From Gammaproteobacteria bacterium (GTDB lineage Bacteria; Pseudomonadota; Gammaproteobacteria; Steroidobacterales; Rariloculaceae), in the NCBI GenBank assembly GCA_029243585.1, contig JAQWRR010000094.1, positions 1-45,583 on the forward strand: a stretch of 45,583 nucleotides of DNA, read 5' to 3'. This document shows, in pieces, positions 8,178 to 15,881 of the stretch. Position numbers and translations under genes: made by a program. How positions within the stretch are numbered: the first letter of the stretch is position 1; every line of letters begins with the position of its first letter. The notes below the pieces were generated by a model that was given only the letters and a program-made list of their open reading frames with translations, was not told where the DNA came from and ran no database searches.

Positions 8178-8801
8178 ATGTCTAACTTAGGCCATCATCA
8201 ATCTAGTGGTCTCTGGAGCGTAATTCTAGCCGCTGGGGACTCCAGTCGGCTAAAAATGCCTAAGCAGCTTGTTCGATACCGCTCCCAATTTCTGCTAAGC
8301 CATGCTATTAACTCTGCTGAGATTGTGACGCCTGGCCAGGTACTTGTGGTACTAGGCTCACACGCATTAAAACTGGGTTTGCTACTTAAACGTCACCACC
8401 CAAACACACACTCACTCACTAATACTGACTGGAAAAAAGGAATGGGTAGTTCTCTTTCAGCAGGTATTTCTATGATGCCTGAAAGCACCAAGGCAGCGCT
8501 CATTCTAGTATCTGATCAACCCTATGTAGGTACTAAATCACTGAATCGACTTGTACAAACATGGCAGCGACATCCAAATCACGTAGCTGCAGCGTATTAC
8601 AAAAGCAATGTTGGTGTTCCAGCAATTTTACCAAGGAAATTTTGGTCTAAGGCAAAAAAATTATCAGGTGATACTGGAGCCCGAGAATTTTTACGGGACA
8701 GCGCTACGCCTGTAAGCAGGGTCCCAATGCCAGAAGCTATATTTGATATAGACACACAAAAGGATGTGGAAAATTTAAAAAATAGACCCCCCCCTACTTA
8801 A
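8178..8801 (+). CDS. mocA: Molybdenum cofactor cytidylyltransferase-like nucleotidyltransferase
   Basis: This 207-residue nucleotidyltransferase belongs to the MobA/MocA group. The N-terminal nucleotide-binding loop reads LAAGDSSRLKMPKQL (17-31), followed by WKKGMGSSLSAG (85-96), LVSDQPYV (110-117), VGVPAILP (145-152) and GDTGAR (164-169). The block order is that of MocA, which links CTP to the molybdenum cofactor to make the MCD form used by xanthine-dehydrogenase-type enzymes. XdhC and a xanthine-dehydrogenase FAD subunit elsewhere in the window support that over MobA, which makes the guanine form. It converges on the moaE end of the moa operon. The last codons follow a run of eight C (8787-8794), so the C-terminus is sensitive to indels. 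Confidence 0.83.
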   Translation: MSNLGHHQSSGLWSVILAAGDSSRLKMPKQLVRYRSQFLLSHAINSAEIVTPGQVLVVLGSHALKLGLLLKRHHPNTHSLTNTDWKKGMGSSLSAGISMMPESTKAALILVSDQPYVGTKSLNRLVQTWQRHPNHVAAAYYKSNVGVPAILPRKFWSKAKKLSGDTGAREFLRDSATPVSRVPMPEAIFDIDTQKDVENLKNRPPPT

Positions 8802-8834
8802 GCTAAAGTATCAAAGCGATCCTAATTAGAAGCT

Positions 8835-9269
8835 TTAGTCCTTTGCAGTAAGGCAGTTAATCCAATCAGAATCACCATCCTGGTAGTGTTCTTTCTTCCA
8901 GATGGGAAGCCGCTGTTTTAATTCATCAATGATATAGCGACAACCATCAAAAGCTGGACCGCGATGTTGCGCGCTTACTCCTACCCAAACTGCACAATCA
9001 CCAATCTCTAGATGACCAATACGATGGAAGCTTGTAGCGGCTACCAACTTATAACGATCAATCGCTTCTATAAGAATTTTTTCTCCTTCACTGGTAGCAA
9101 CCACACCATGTGCTTCGTAATCAAGAGAATTGACGTTCTTACCATCATTAAGGTTCCGAACCCAACCCTCAAAGGATGCATAGGCACCAGCAGAATCATC
9201 TCGAAGAGTCTGATTGAGAATAGCAATATCGATCGGTTCATTCGTAATTTTAAAATTAGATCTGGACAT
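8835..9269 (-). CDS. moaE: Molybdopterin synthase large (catalytic) subunit
   Basis: This 144-residue MoaE is the catalytic subunit that, with thiocarboxylated MoaD, puts two sulfurs into precursor Z (cPMP) to form molybdopterin. Diagnostic features are AYASFEGWVRN (29-39), the HRIGHLEIGD block (82-91), HRGPAF..CRYIID (102-115) and the lysine pair in LPIWKKEHY (121-129) corresponding to the active-site lysines of E. coli MoaE. It is the last gene of moaA-moaC-moaD-moaE, 15 bases behind moaD. Length is slightly shorter than E. coli MoaE, with all core motifs present. Confidence 0.96.
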   Translation of the reverse strand: MSRSNFKITNEPIDIAILNQTLRDDSAGAYASFEGWVRNLNDGKNVNSLDYEAHGVVATSEGEKILIEAIDRYKLVAATSFHRIGHLEIGDCAVWVGVSAQHRGPAFDGCRYIIDELKQRLPIWKKEHYQDGDSDWINCLTAKD

Positions 9270-9284
9270 GTATAAAGAATACTT

Positions 9285-9527
9285 TTACCCACCAGCAACT
9301 GGGGGGAAAAACAACACAATATCACCTTCAGAAATTCCAGAATCCCAGCCTGCTAGCTCATCATTTATAGCAACCTTACAGCGCAACATAGGATCAGAAA
9401 AAAGGTGCCGGGTAGCAACCTCTGTAAAGAGATCCCCAGCAGTTGCAGCGCTAGTTAATAAAACCTCGGACTCTTTACCCGTTTTCTCACGAAAGACAGC
9501 AAAGTATTTTGCAGTGACGTTAATCAT
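9285..9527 (-). CDS. moaD: Molybdopterin synthase sulfur-carrier subunit
   Basis: This 80-residue ubiquitin-like protein ends in PPVAGG. The terminal Gly-Gly is where MoeB-type enzymes form the adenylate and then the thiocarboxylate used by MoaE. Other family features are VTAKYFAVFREKTGK at 3-17 and DELAGWDSGISEGDIVLFFP in the C-terminal half. Its ATG overlaps the moaC stop in a TAATG arrangement, so the two are probably coupled in translation. No moeB gene is visible in this window. Confidence 0.95.
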   Translation of the reverse strand: MINVTAKYFAVFREKTGKESEVLLTSAATAGDLFTEVATRHLFSDPMLRCKVAINDELAGWDSGISEGDIVLFFPPVAGG

Positions 9528-10000
9528 TACTTTTTCAGTTCAGAAAAATCAGCCTTACCCCCAGTCTTAGACACAAGGGCTATATCTTTAATCTGGATAC
9601 CATGAGAAAGAGACTTGCACATGTCATAAACCGTTAGAGCTGCTACAGAAACACCTGTCAGTGCCTCCATTTCAACACCAGTTTTATGTGTTGCTCGTAC
9701 CGAGCATTGAATTAATAATTCCTGCTTAGAATTCCACTCGATTGTTATTGTGCAATCTTCAAGCGGAACAGGATGACAAAAGGGAATAAGTTCATAGGTT
9801 CGTTTTACCGCCATCACGCCAGCAACGATAGCAGTATCAATAACAGGCCCTTTTTTAGTCTGTAAAAGGGCTTCCTGATCACTCAGTAAATCTTCAGGAA
9901 AAACAACTAATGCTCGGGCACAGGCAGTTCTATGGGTTACCTCTTTGTTACTCACGTCGACCATGGTAGGACGATTAAACTCATCTACATGGCTAAGCAT
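9527..10000 (-). CDS. moaC: Cyclic pyranopterin monophosphate synthase
   Basis: This 157-residue MoaC is the second enzyme of molybdenum cofactor synthesis. It converts the MoaA product 3',8-cyclo-GTP to cyclic pyranopterin monophosphate. Family motifs are clear: MVDVSNKEVTHRTACA near the start, KKGPVIDTAIVAGVMAVKRT, LIPFCHPVPLE, and the active-site block HKTGVEMEALTGVSVAALTV with the following YDMCKS. It starts immediately after the moaA stop and overlaps moaD, so moaA-moaC-moaD read as one tightly packed unit. Confidence 0.97.
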   Translation of the reverse strand: MLSHVDEFNRPTMVDVSNKEVTHRTACARALVVFPEDLLSDQEALLQTKKGPVIDTAIVAGVMAVKRTYELIPFCHPVPLEDCTITIEWNSKQELLIQCSVRATHKTGVEMEALTGVSVAALTVYDMCKSLSHGIQIKDIALVSKTGGKADFSELKK

Positions 10001-11050
10001 TTACCCGCCCATCCGATACATTTCAATCCTTGAGTCTTCCGTTTTTTCTATAGTTTTGCCCTTGCCTCGCTGTTCACTATAACGATCTATGCGATTTCTC
10101 CAAAGATTCTGAAGTAGGCCAACCAGGTCCGCATCACTTGCTCCTGCGCGCAATGGCTCTCTAATAGATATCCCATTCTTTGCAAATAGGCATGTGTAGA
10201 TTGTTCCATCTGCCGATAATCTGGCTCGATGACAATCGCCGCAAAAAGGCTCGCTGACTGAGGATATAAAGCCGATCTCGCCTTGACCATCTTCAAAGAG
10301 ATAACGACTTGCAACTTCACCGCGGTAATTCGGTTCTGCTGGTTTCAATTGCCAGCGTGAAGATATTTGCTCCACCAGCTCGGCAGAAGTGACTACCTCA
10401 TCAAGACGCCACCCGTTCAATGTCCCAACATCCATATACTCTATAAAGCGCACAATAACGTTAGAACCACGGAAACGATCAATCAGATCTAAAACCGTGT
10501 GATCATTCTTGCCTTTTTGCACTACAACATTGAGCTTAATAGGAGAAAGCCCGGCATCATGAGCTGCCTCTACTCCTTCCAACACAGTGGAAACATCACC
10601 TTTCCCACCACTCATTTCATTAAATACTTCCTCATCCAGACTATCCAAGCTGATGGTAATTCTTCTAAGACCCGCTGCCTTTAGTTCTTTTGCCCTGCGA
10701 GACAACAAAGTCCCATTTGAGGTTAGAGCAAGATCCAGCCCTGGCAAATCACTTAACGAACTGACGATATCTACGATATCTTTTCTCAGCAGCGGTTCTC
10801 CCCCGGTTATTCGAACCTTAGCAACCCCAAGCTTCATAAATAAGCCAGCGACTCGCTTAATCTCACCGGGTGTCAGCCAGTGCTGTCTAGATAAAAACTT
10901 GTAAGACTCTCCATAAACCTCTGCAGGCATACAGTAAGGACAACGATAATTGCACCGATCTATTACGGAAATACGAAGATCGTGCAAGGGTCTTTCCCAA
11001 GTATCTCTAACATCCCCGGGAGAGGTAAGTTGGGTTACTGTTCTACTCAT
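10001..11050 (-). CDS. moaA: GTP 3',8-cyclase (radical SAM)
   Basis: From the ATG at 11050 this encodes 349 residues. It is the radical-SAM enzyme that rearranges GTP to 3',8-cyclo-GTP, the first committed step to molybdenum cofactor. The N-terminal cluster motif is CNYRCPYC (Cys 33, 37, 40), followed by LRITGGEPLLRKD and LALTSNGTLL. The C-terminal cluster motif CGDCHRARLSADGTIYTC supplies the second 4Fe-4S site. The protein ends in the conserved Gly-Gly. Upstream in-frame starts at 11110-11116 would add about 20 residues without family resemblance, and no start has a strong ribosome site. It heads moaA-moaC-moaD-moaE and diverges from the queuosine-precursor transporter. Confidence 0.95.
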   Translation of the reverse strand: MSRTVTQLTSPGDVRDTWERPLHDLRISVIDRCNYRCPYCMPAEVYGESYKFLSRQHWLTPGEIKRVAGLFMKLGVAKVRITGGEPLLRKDIVDIVSSLSDLPGLDLALTSNGTLLSRRAKELKAAGLRRITISLDSLDEEVFNEMSGGKGDVSTVLEGVEAAHDAGLSPIKLNVVVQKGKNDHTVLDLIDRFRGSNVIVRFIEYMDVGTLNGWRLDEVVTSAELVEQISSRWQLKPAEPNYRGEVASRYLFEDGQGEIGFISSVSEPFCGDCHRARLSADGTIYTCLFAKNGISIREPLRAGASDADLVGLLQNLWRNRIDRYSEQRGKGKTIEKTEDSRIEMYRMGG

Positions 11051-11164
11051 AACCAATATATTAACCGATCCGGCTAAGCGGGTATTAGGCTTAAGACAAA
11101 TTTGAGTCATTATCACAGAGAAACTGGCTTGATTACCTAAACACTAATCGGGACACTTGAGCTT

Positions 11165-11950
11165 ATGATCCCCGAAACCATAGCCACTTTTTTCCATGCA
11201 AATCAAAATCTACTGTGGGTGACTACCCTCACTCTAGATCTTTCCATGACCCTTTTGCTTTACCGTATTTTCGGGAAATCAGGGCTTATATCAGCAATTG
11301 TGCTCTCAATACTGTTAGCGAATCTTCAAGGACCTAAGCTAACAGAAATAATGGGAATGGAGACAAGCCTAGGAGTAATTTTCTATTCCACCATTTTTTT
11401 TGCTACCGATCTGCTCGGGGAAAAATACGGTAGGGCAACTGCAACTAGGGCTGTTTTACTTGGCTTTGGTGTAAGCGTCATCATTGTAGTAATGATGAGC
11501 ATGAGCCTTCTTTACTTACCCTCTACACGCCTAGAATCAGCAGCATTTTCAGGCGAAATTCATCAAGCCTTCTCTAAAATCCTAGATTTCACACCGAGGT
11601 TTGTATTTGGCTCTCTTCTTGCTTTTCTAATAAGCCAAAGTTTCGATGTATGGTTCTTTCACCGCGTAAAAAAATGGACAAAAGGAAAGCATCTTTGGAT
11701 ACGCAACAACCTATCAACAATTACATCTCAGGCGCTCGACACAGCACTGTATACGGTTATTGTATGGTGGGGCATTTTTGATCTTGGCACTGCCTTCCGA
11801 CTTGCATTAGCAAAATATGTTTTCAAAATTTTTATTGCAGCCTTTGATACACCTTTTATCTACTGGGCAAGAAGCTGGAATGTTCCCGATGCCCTAGCCA
11901 ATGAGGGCGATACAGCCCAGGATAGAAAGGAGCAATACTTAAAATCTTAG
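11165..11950 (+). CDS. yhhQ: Queuosine precursor transporter, YhhQ/VUT family
   Basis: This 261-residue membrane protein of the YhhQ (QPTR, VUT_1) family imports queuosine precursors such as preQ0/preQ1. Recognisable features are FFATDLLGEKYGR (about 78-90), FVFGSLLAFLISQSFDVWFF, and the C-terminal STITSQALDTALYTVI and KYVFKIFIAAFDTPFIYW blocks. About six membrane segments are visible. It is read divergently from moaA across a short intergenic region. No queuosine-synthesis enzyme is present in the window, which fits a salvage role, though genes elsewhere cannot be excluded. Confidence 0.9.
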   Translation: MIPETIATFFHANQNLLWVTTLTLDLSMTLLLYRIFGKSGLISAIVLSILLANLQGPKLTEIMGMETSLGVIFYSTIFFATDLLGEKYGRATATRAVLLGFGVSVIIVVMMSMSLLYLPSTRLESAAFSGEIHQAFSKILDFTPRFVFGSLLAFLISQSFDVWFFHRVKKWTKGKHLWIRNNLSTITSQALDTALYTVIVWWGIFDLGTAFRLALAKYVFKIFIAAFDTPFIYWARSWNVPDALANEGDTAQDRKEQYLKS

Positions 11951-11992
11951 GTATAAGACCAAAGTATGAAAGCAAATACTTTTTACTACGCC

Positions 11993-13693
11993 CTAAGCTT
12001 GTCTACTTTCTTCAATTGCTGCTTGTCGCTCGATTTTTGCCCATGAGTCTCTAAGCGTTACTGTACGGGAAAACACAGAGCAATCTGGAAATTCAGTATC
12101 GATTGTGAAGTAACCCTGTCTCTCAAACTGAAATCTCTCTGCTGGTTTAGCAGCTTCAAGAATAGGCTCCAACATAGAATTTTTGAGAATTTCAAGGGAA
12201 TCAGGGTTGAGATGACGCTTAAAATCATCTGTGCCCTGATCTGGATTTGGCGCAATAAAAAGGCGGTCATACAAATGAAGTTCTCGCTGAATTGCATGCC
12301 TTGCAGAGACCCAGTGGATGGTTCCTTTTACTTTTCTTTGTGCCTGTTCGGAACCGCTTCTAGTCTCGGGATCATAACTACAACGTAATTCAATAACTTC
12401 ACCGGATTGATCCTTTATTACTTCCTCACACTTAATTATGTACCCATAACGTAATCGTACTTCAGACCCAGGGCTTAGTCGTCTAAATTTTCTAGGTGGG
12501 TCCTCTCTAAAATCATCACTTTCAATATAAATCTCTCGGCAAAAGGGTATCTGTCTTGATCCTAAATCTGGACGATTGGGGTGGTTAGCTGCATCCAGTA
12601 ACTCTTCTTTATCTTGCGGATAATTATCGATTACTACCTTAAGAGGCCTCAATACAGCAAACCGCCTTGGAGCTGTTTCATTTAGTTCCTCTCGTAGACA
12701 ATTCTCTAATGAACCAAGCTCAATGAGATTATCTTTTTTAGTAATTCCAATACGCCCAATAAAATCCCGAATAGAAGCAGCAGTGTACCCACGCCTCCTA
12801 AGGCCAGATAGCGTAGGCATCCTAGGGTCATGCCAACCCCCAACATGTCCTTCATCTACCAATTGGGACAATTTTCGTTTGCTCATGACTGTAAACATAA
12901 GATTCAAGCGAGAAAATTCTATCTGGCGCGGATAATTCTGAACTGGGAGGTTTTCCAGAAACCACTCATATAAAGGCCTATGATCCTCAAACTCTAGCGT
13001 ACATAAAGAGTGGGTTGTTCCCTCAAGAACATCAGACAGTGTATGGGCAAAATCGTACATAGGATAAATACACCATGTATCACCAGTTCGCTGATGAACA
13101 ACCTTCCGAATACGGTATAGAGTTGGGTCCCGCATATTAATATTGGGAGATGCCATGTTGATCTTTGCCCGTAGCACATGCTCTCCTTCATCAAATACTC
13201 CATTCGCCATCTTCTGAAAGAGGTCCATATTTTCATCAATCGGACGGTCCCGATAAGGGCTATTCTTACCCGGTTCCGTTAGTGTTCCGCGAAGCAGTCG
13301 GATTTCATCCGCACTCTGACTATCAACATAAGCTTTACCCTCCTGTATCAAATTGAGCGCAAAACCATGAAGCTTCGGGAAATAGTCAGATGCGTAGGTC
13401 TGCCGCTCATCCCAGCTATAGCCAAGCCATTTTAGATCCTTTTCTATGGCCTCTACATATTCAATATCTTCTTTCTCTGGATTAGTGTCATCAAAACGCA
13501 AATAACACTCTCCTTGAAACTCTTTTGCAATATCGAAATCAAGACAGATAGCCTTGGCATGACCAATATGCAAATAGCCATTAGGCTCCGGAGGAAATCG
13601 AGTTTGAACTCGTCCATCATTCTTACCTGCTGCAATATCCGCTTCGACAATCTGACGAATAAAATTTGTCTTTTGCTTTTTTTGGTCGTCCAT
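11993..13693 (-). CDS. glnS: Glutaminyl-tRNA synthetase
   Basis: This 566-residue class I aminoacyl-tRNA synthetase charges tRNA-Gln. FPPEPNGYLHIGHAKAIC (33-50) holds the HIGH motif at 42-45. The KMSKS-equivalent is VMSKRKL near residue 270, the form typical of GlnS. Both catalytic and C-terminal anticodon-binding beta-barrel domains are present at the normal length for E. coli-like GlnS. The ATG at 13693 lies downstream of an AT-rich divergent region shared with the RNA helicase gene. GlnS presence implies direct tRNA-Gln charging, common in Gammaproteobacteria. Confidence 0.97.
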   Translation of the reverse strand: MDDQKKQKTNFIRQIVEADIAAGKNDGRVQTRFPPEPNGYLHIGHAKAICLDFDIAKEFQGECYLRFDDTNPEKEDIEYVEAIEKDLKWLGYSWDERQTYASDYFPKLHGFALNLIQEGKAYVDSQSADEIRLLRGTLTEPGKNSPYRDRPIDENMDLFQKMANGVFDEGEHVLRAKINMASPNINMRDPTLYRIRKVVHQRTGDTWCIYPMYDFAHTLSDVLEGTTHSLCTLEFEDHRPLYEWFLENLPVQNYPRQIEFSRLNLMFTVMSKRKLSQLVDEGHVGGWHDPRMPTLSGLRRRGYTAASIRDFIGRIGITKKDNLIELGSLENCLREELNETAPRRFAVLRPLKVVIDNYPQDKEELLDAANHPNRPDLGSRQIPFCREIYIESDDFREDPPRKFRRLSPGSEVRLRYGYIIKCEEVIKDQSGEVIELRCSYDPETRSGSEQAQRKVKGTIHWVSARHAIQRELHLYDRLFIAPNPDQGTDDFKRHLNPDSLEILKNSMLEPILEAAKPAERFQFERQGYFTIDTEFPDCSVFSRTVTLRDSWAKIERQAAIEESRQA

Positions 13694-13981
13694 AATTGCA
13701 ATTGTCCTTCATGCACCCCCTGTGCACAATTGTGACTTCTTCAATAAAAATCATTATTTATAATTTTTCTAATGACTCAGCACTAGTAATCAACTAATAA
13801 ATCAGATACGGTGCGCCCCCTCGGGCATCAGCCCAGCAGCGACGAACAACAGGACCTCTATATATTTTCTCAGGGTCTAGTCGCAATAACTCCCTCTTAC
13901 CCTTTTACCTGTTGTTTGGGTCGGAAACGACCATGGCATGCAGGCTAAGTCTGCAGCTATTAATGGATATTAATAAAATAC
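13694..13981. other. Divergent glnS/helicase leader region with small hairpins
   Basis: This 288-base region holds no recognised gene. On the plus strand two tidy hairpins lie close to the helicase start: GGTCG-GAAA-CGACC (13919-13932) and TGCAG-GCTAAGT-CTGCA (13939-13955). A GC-rich patch at 13814-13834 (GCCC, GGGC, GCCC) could form alternative small stems. TATTAAT is repeated near 13958 and 13969. The helicase ATG at 13982 lacks a strong ribosome site, so leader structure could matter. No Rfam family was recognised. Confidence 0.4.
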
Positions 13982-15256
13982 ATGAGCAGTTCAAATTTAA
14001 AAAAACAAACTGATTTTGAGCAGTTTGCTTTACATAAAACCCTCAAAAAAGGCATTAGCGATGCGGGTTTTAAAAGCGCTCGTCCTATTCAATTACAAAC
14101 TATCCCAGCCGGATTATCCGGTAAGGATGTTTTAGGACTAGCCCAAACTGGTACTGGTAAAACAGCCGCTTTTGCCTTGCCAATACTCAATCGATTGCTA
14201 ACGAAGCCCAGCAAATGTCCAGGAGTACTGGTACTTGCTCCAACTCGTGAGTTAGCCACTCAGATTGCCAAAGAATTTCGCATGCTGAGTCAATTCACCA
14301 ATATAAAAATAACGACGGTGTATGGCGGTATATCCATACATAAACAAATTTCGGGGCTGCGCCGCAAACCTGAGATTGTGATTGGTTGTCCTGGACGTGT
14401 CTTAGACCTTATGAGACGTGGTGCACTCTATCTGGGCGCAGTAAAAACATTAGTCCTTGATGAAGCAGATCATATGTTTGATATGGGGTTCTTACCTGAT
14501 ATTCAAAAAATTCTAGCGGAATTGCCTGAGTCTCGACAAAATCTACTTTTCTCAGCAACCATGCCCAAGGAAATCCGCAGACTGGCTAATAAAATACTTA
14601 ATAAACCACATATAGCTGAACTAGCCGATAGTACGCCAGCTAGCACGATTGATCATGCTCTTTACTTGATCCCAGAAAAACGCAAACAGGATTTACTAAA
14701 ACATATCTTAAATAGCGCTGATTGTAGTTCCGCGATTGTATTTACTAGGACAAAGCATAGGGCAAGGCGTCTGGCTTTGCAGCTCAGCAAACTAGGGCAT
14801 CGTGCAGTTGGCCTACAAGGAAATATGTCACAGGCACAAAGAGACAAGGCTATGGGGGGGTTTCGTACAGGCCACTTCGATATTTTGGTAGCTACTGATA
14901 TTGCTGCACGTGGAATCGATGTTAGCAACGTGTCCTACGTAATTAATTTTGACGTGCCTGGAACGCCTGAGGCCTATACACACCGTATTGGACGTACAGG
15001 CCGTTCAGATAAATCAGGGATAGCCTGTACATTCGTTACTAAAGAGGATCGTGGTTGGGTTCGCAGTACCGAAAGAATGATCGGAGCTCCCATACCTCGG
15101 CGCATGGTTGAAGGATTTGTGGCAGATTTCGAGGATGCCCCGTTACGTAGCAAAACCTCACATAAAAACCCACGTGGTCCTCAGCCAAACAGGAAGAAAC
15201 GAAGTAACCGACCAAAATCAACACGAAAAAGACGTAGTAAAAAACGCGCTAGCTAA
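13982..15256 (+). CDS. rhlE: DEAD-box ATP-dependent RNA helicase, RhlE-like
   Basis: This 424-residue RNA helicase has all core motifs: Q motif GFKSARPIQLQ (29-39), Walker A AQTGTGKT (54-61), PTREL (87-91), DEAD (160-163), SAT (191-193), and in the second domain ATDIAARGIDV and HRIGRTGR. A lysine/arginine-rich tail follows from about residue 385, typical of RhlE-type helicases that act on ribosomal or structured RNA. Assignment to RhlE rather than SrmB or DbpA rests on overall pattern and the basic tail. It has an AT-rich 5' leader with hairpins and is followed by yaiI after 16 bases. Confidence 0.9.
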   Translation: MSSSNLKKQTDFEQFALHKTLKKGISDAGFKSARPIQLQTIPAGLSGKDVLGLAQTGTGKTAAFALPILNRLLTKPSKCPGVLVLAPTRELATQIAKEFRMLSQFTNIKITTVYGGISIHKQISGLRRKPEIVIGCPGRVLDLMRRGALYLGAVKTLVLDEADHMFDMGFLPDIQKILAELPESRQNLLFSATMPKEIRRLANKILNKPHIAELADSTPASTIDHALYLIPEKRKQDLLKHILNSADCSSAIVFTRTKHRARRLALQLSKLGHRAVGLQGNMSQAQRDKAMGGFRTGHFDILVATDIAARGIDVSNVSYVINFDVPGTPEAYTHRIGRTGRSDKSGIACTFVTKEDRGWVRSTERMIGAPIPRRMVEGFVADFEDAPLRSKTSHKNPRGPQPNRKKRSNRPKSTRKRRSKKRAS

Positions 15257-15272
15257 TGAATAAAAGGATGAA

Positions 15273-15728
15273 ATGAAAATTTGGGTGGACGCAGATGCCT
15301 GCCCAGTGGCGGCTAAAGAAATATTGTTTAGGGCAGCAGAACGTACCGGTACTGAAATAATTCTGGTCGCAAATAATCCAGTTCGGATACCTCCTTCGCC
15401 TCACATCAAACTGATAACGGTAGAGGCGGGCTTCGATGTCGCCGACAATGAGATTGTTAAACGTTTAAATGCTGGGGATCTTGTGATTACCAGCGATATC
15501 CCCTTGGCCGCAGAAGTTCTTGCAAAAGATGCCCAAGCGTTAAATCCACGAGGAGAACTTTATTCGCCCGATACAATTGCCTCACGACTCAACATGAGAG
15601 ATTTTATGGATACGTTGCGGTCCAGCGGCATACACACTAAAGGTCCTCCAGCTTTTAGCAAAAGTGATTGTTCTGCCTTTGCGAATCATTTAGATAAAAT
15701 TCTACGTGACAGACAGCTAAAACCTTAG
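15273..15728 (+). CDS. yaiI: YaiI/YqxD family protein (DUF188)
   Basis: This 151-residue protein begins [19 protein letters not shown], the hallmark opening of the YaiI/YqxD (DUF188) family with conserved acidic residues of a PIN-like fold. [13 protein letters not shown] and the [14 protein letters not shown] segment ([10 protein letters not shown]) also match, as does the [14 protein letters not shown] [18 protein letters not shown] end. Members are conserved in many bacteria without an assigned biochemical role; a nuclease-like activity is only suggested by fold. It lies 16 bases after the helicase gene, consistent with co-transcription. Confidence 0.93.
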   Translation: MKIWVDADACPVAAKEILFRAAERTGTEIILVANNPVRIPPSPHIKLITVEAGFDVADNEIVKRLNAGDLVITSDIPLAAEVLAKDAQALNPRGELYSPDTIASRLNMRDFMDTLRSSGIHTKGPPAFSKSDCSAFANHLDKILRDRQLKP

Positions 15729-15881
15729 ATGCAAAAATGTCTCAGGTTTTAATCATTTTGATGATGCTTGTTAAAAAGATTCATATTGCTTGAACTGAGA
15801 ATTTTTAATATTGCTAAATCTACACTTAGATTATCTCACTCCTTAAGAAAAGGACGGGTCTTTCCCTTTCGACGAAGACCA

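Noticed and set aside
8770..8850. CTAAAG/CTTTAG stem between mocA and moaE as a terminator
   Set aside because: The stem is only 6 bp, AT-rich and partly inside the moaE stop region; not convincing.
9214..9570. 118-codon plus-strand frame across moaE/moaD/moaC
   Set aside because: It overlaps three well-supported moa genes; product composition is not protein-like for any family.
13963..14013. Small upstream frame (16 codons) overlapping the helicase start
   Set aside because: No ribosome site and no conservation evidence; likely chance.
14854..14860. Run of seven G in the helicase gene, considered as a frameshift site
   Set aside because: The frame stays open with correct helicase motifs on both sides, so no programmed shift is needed.
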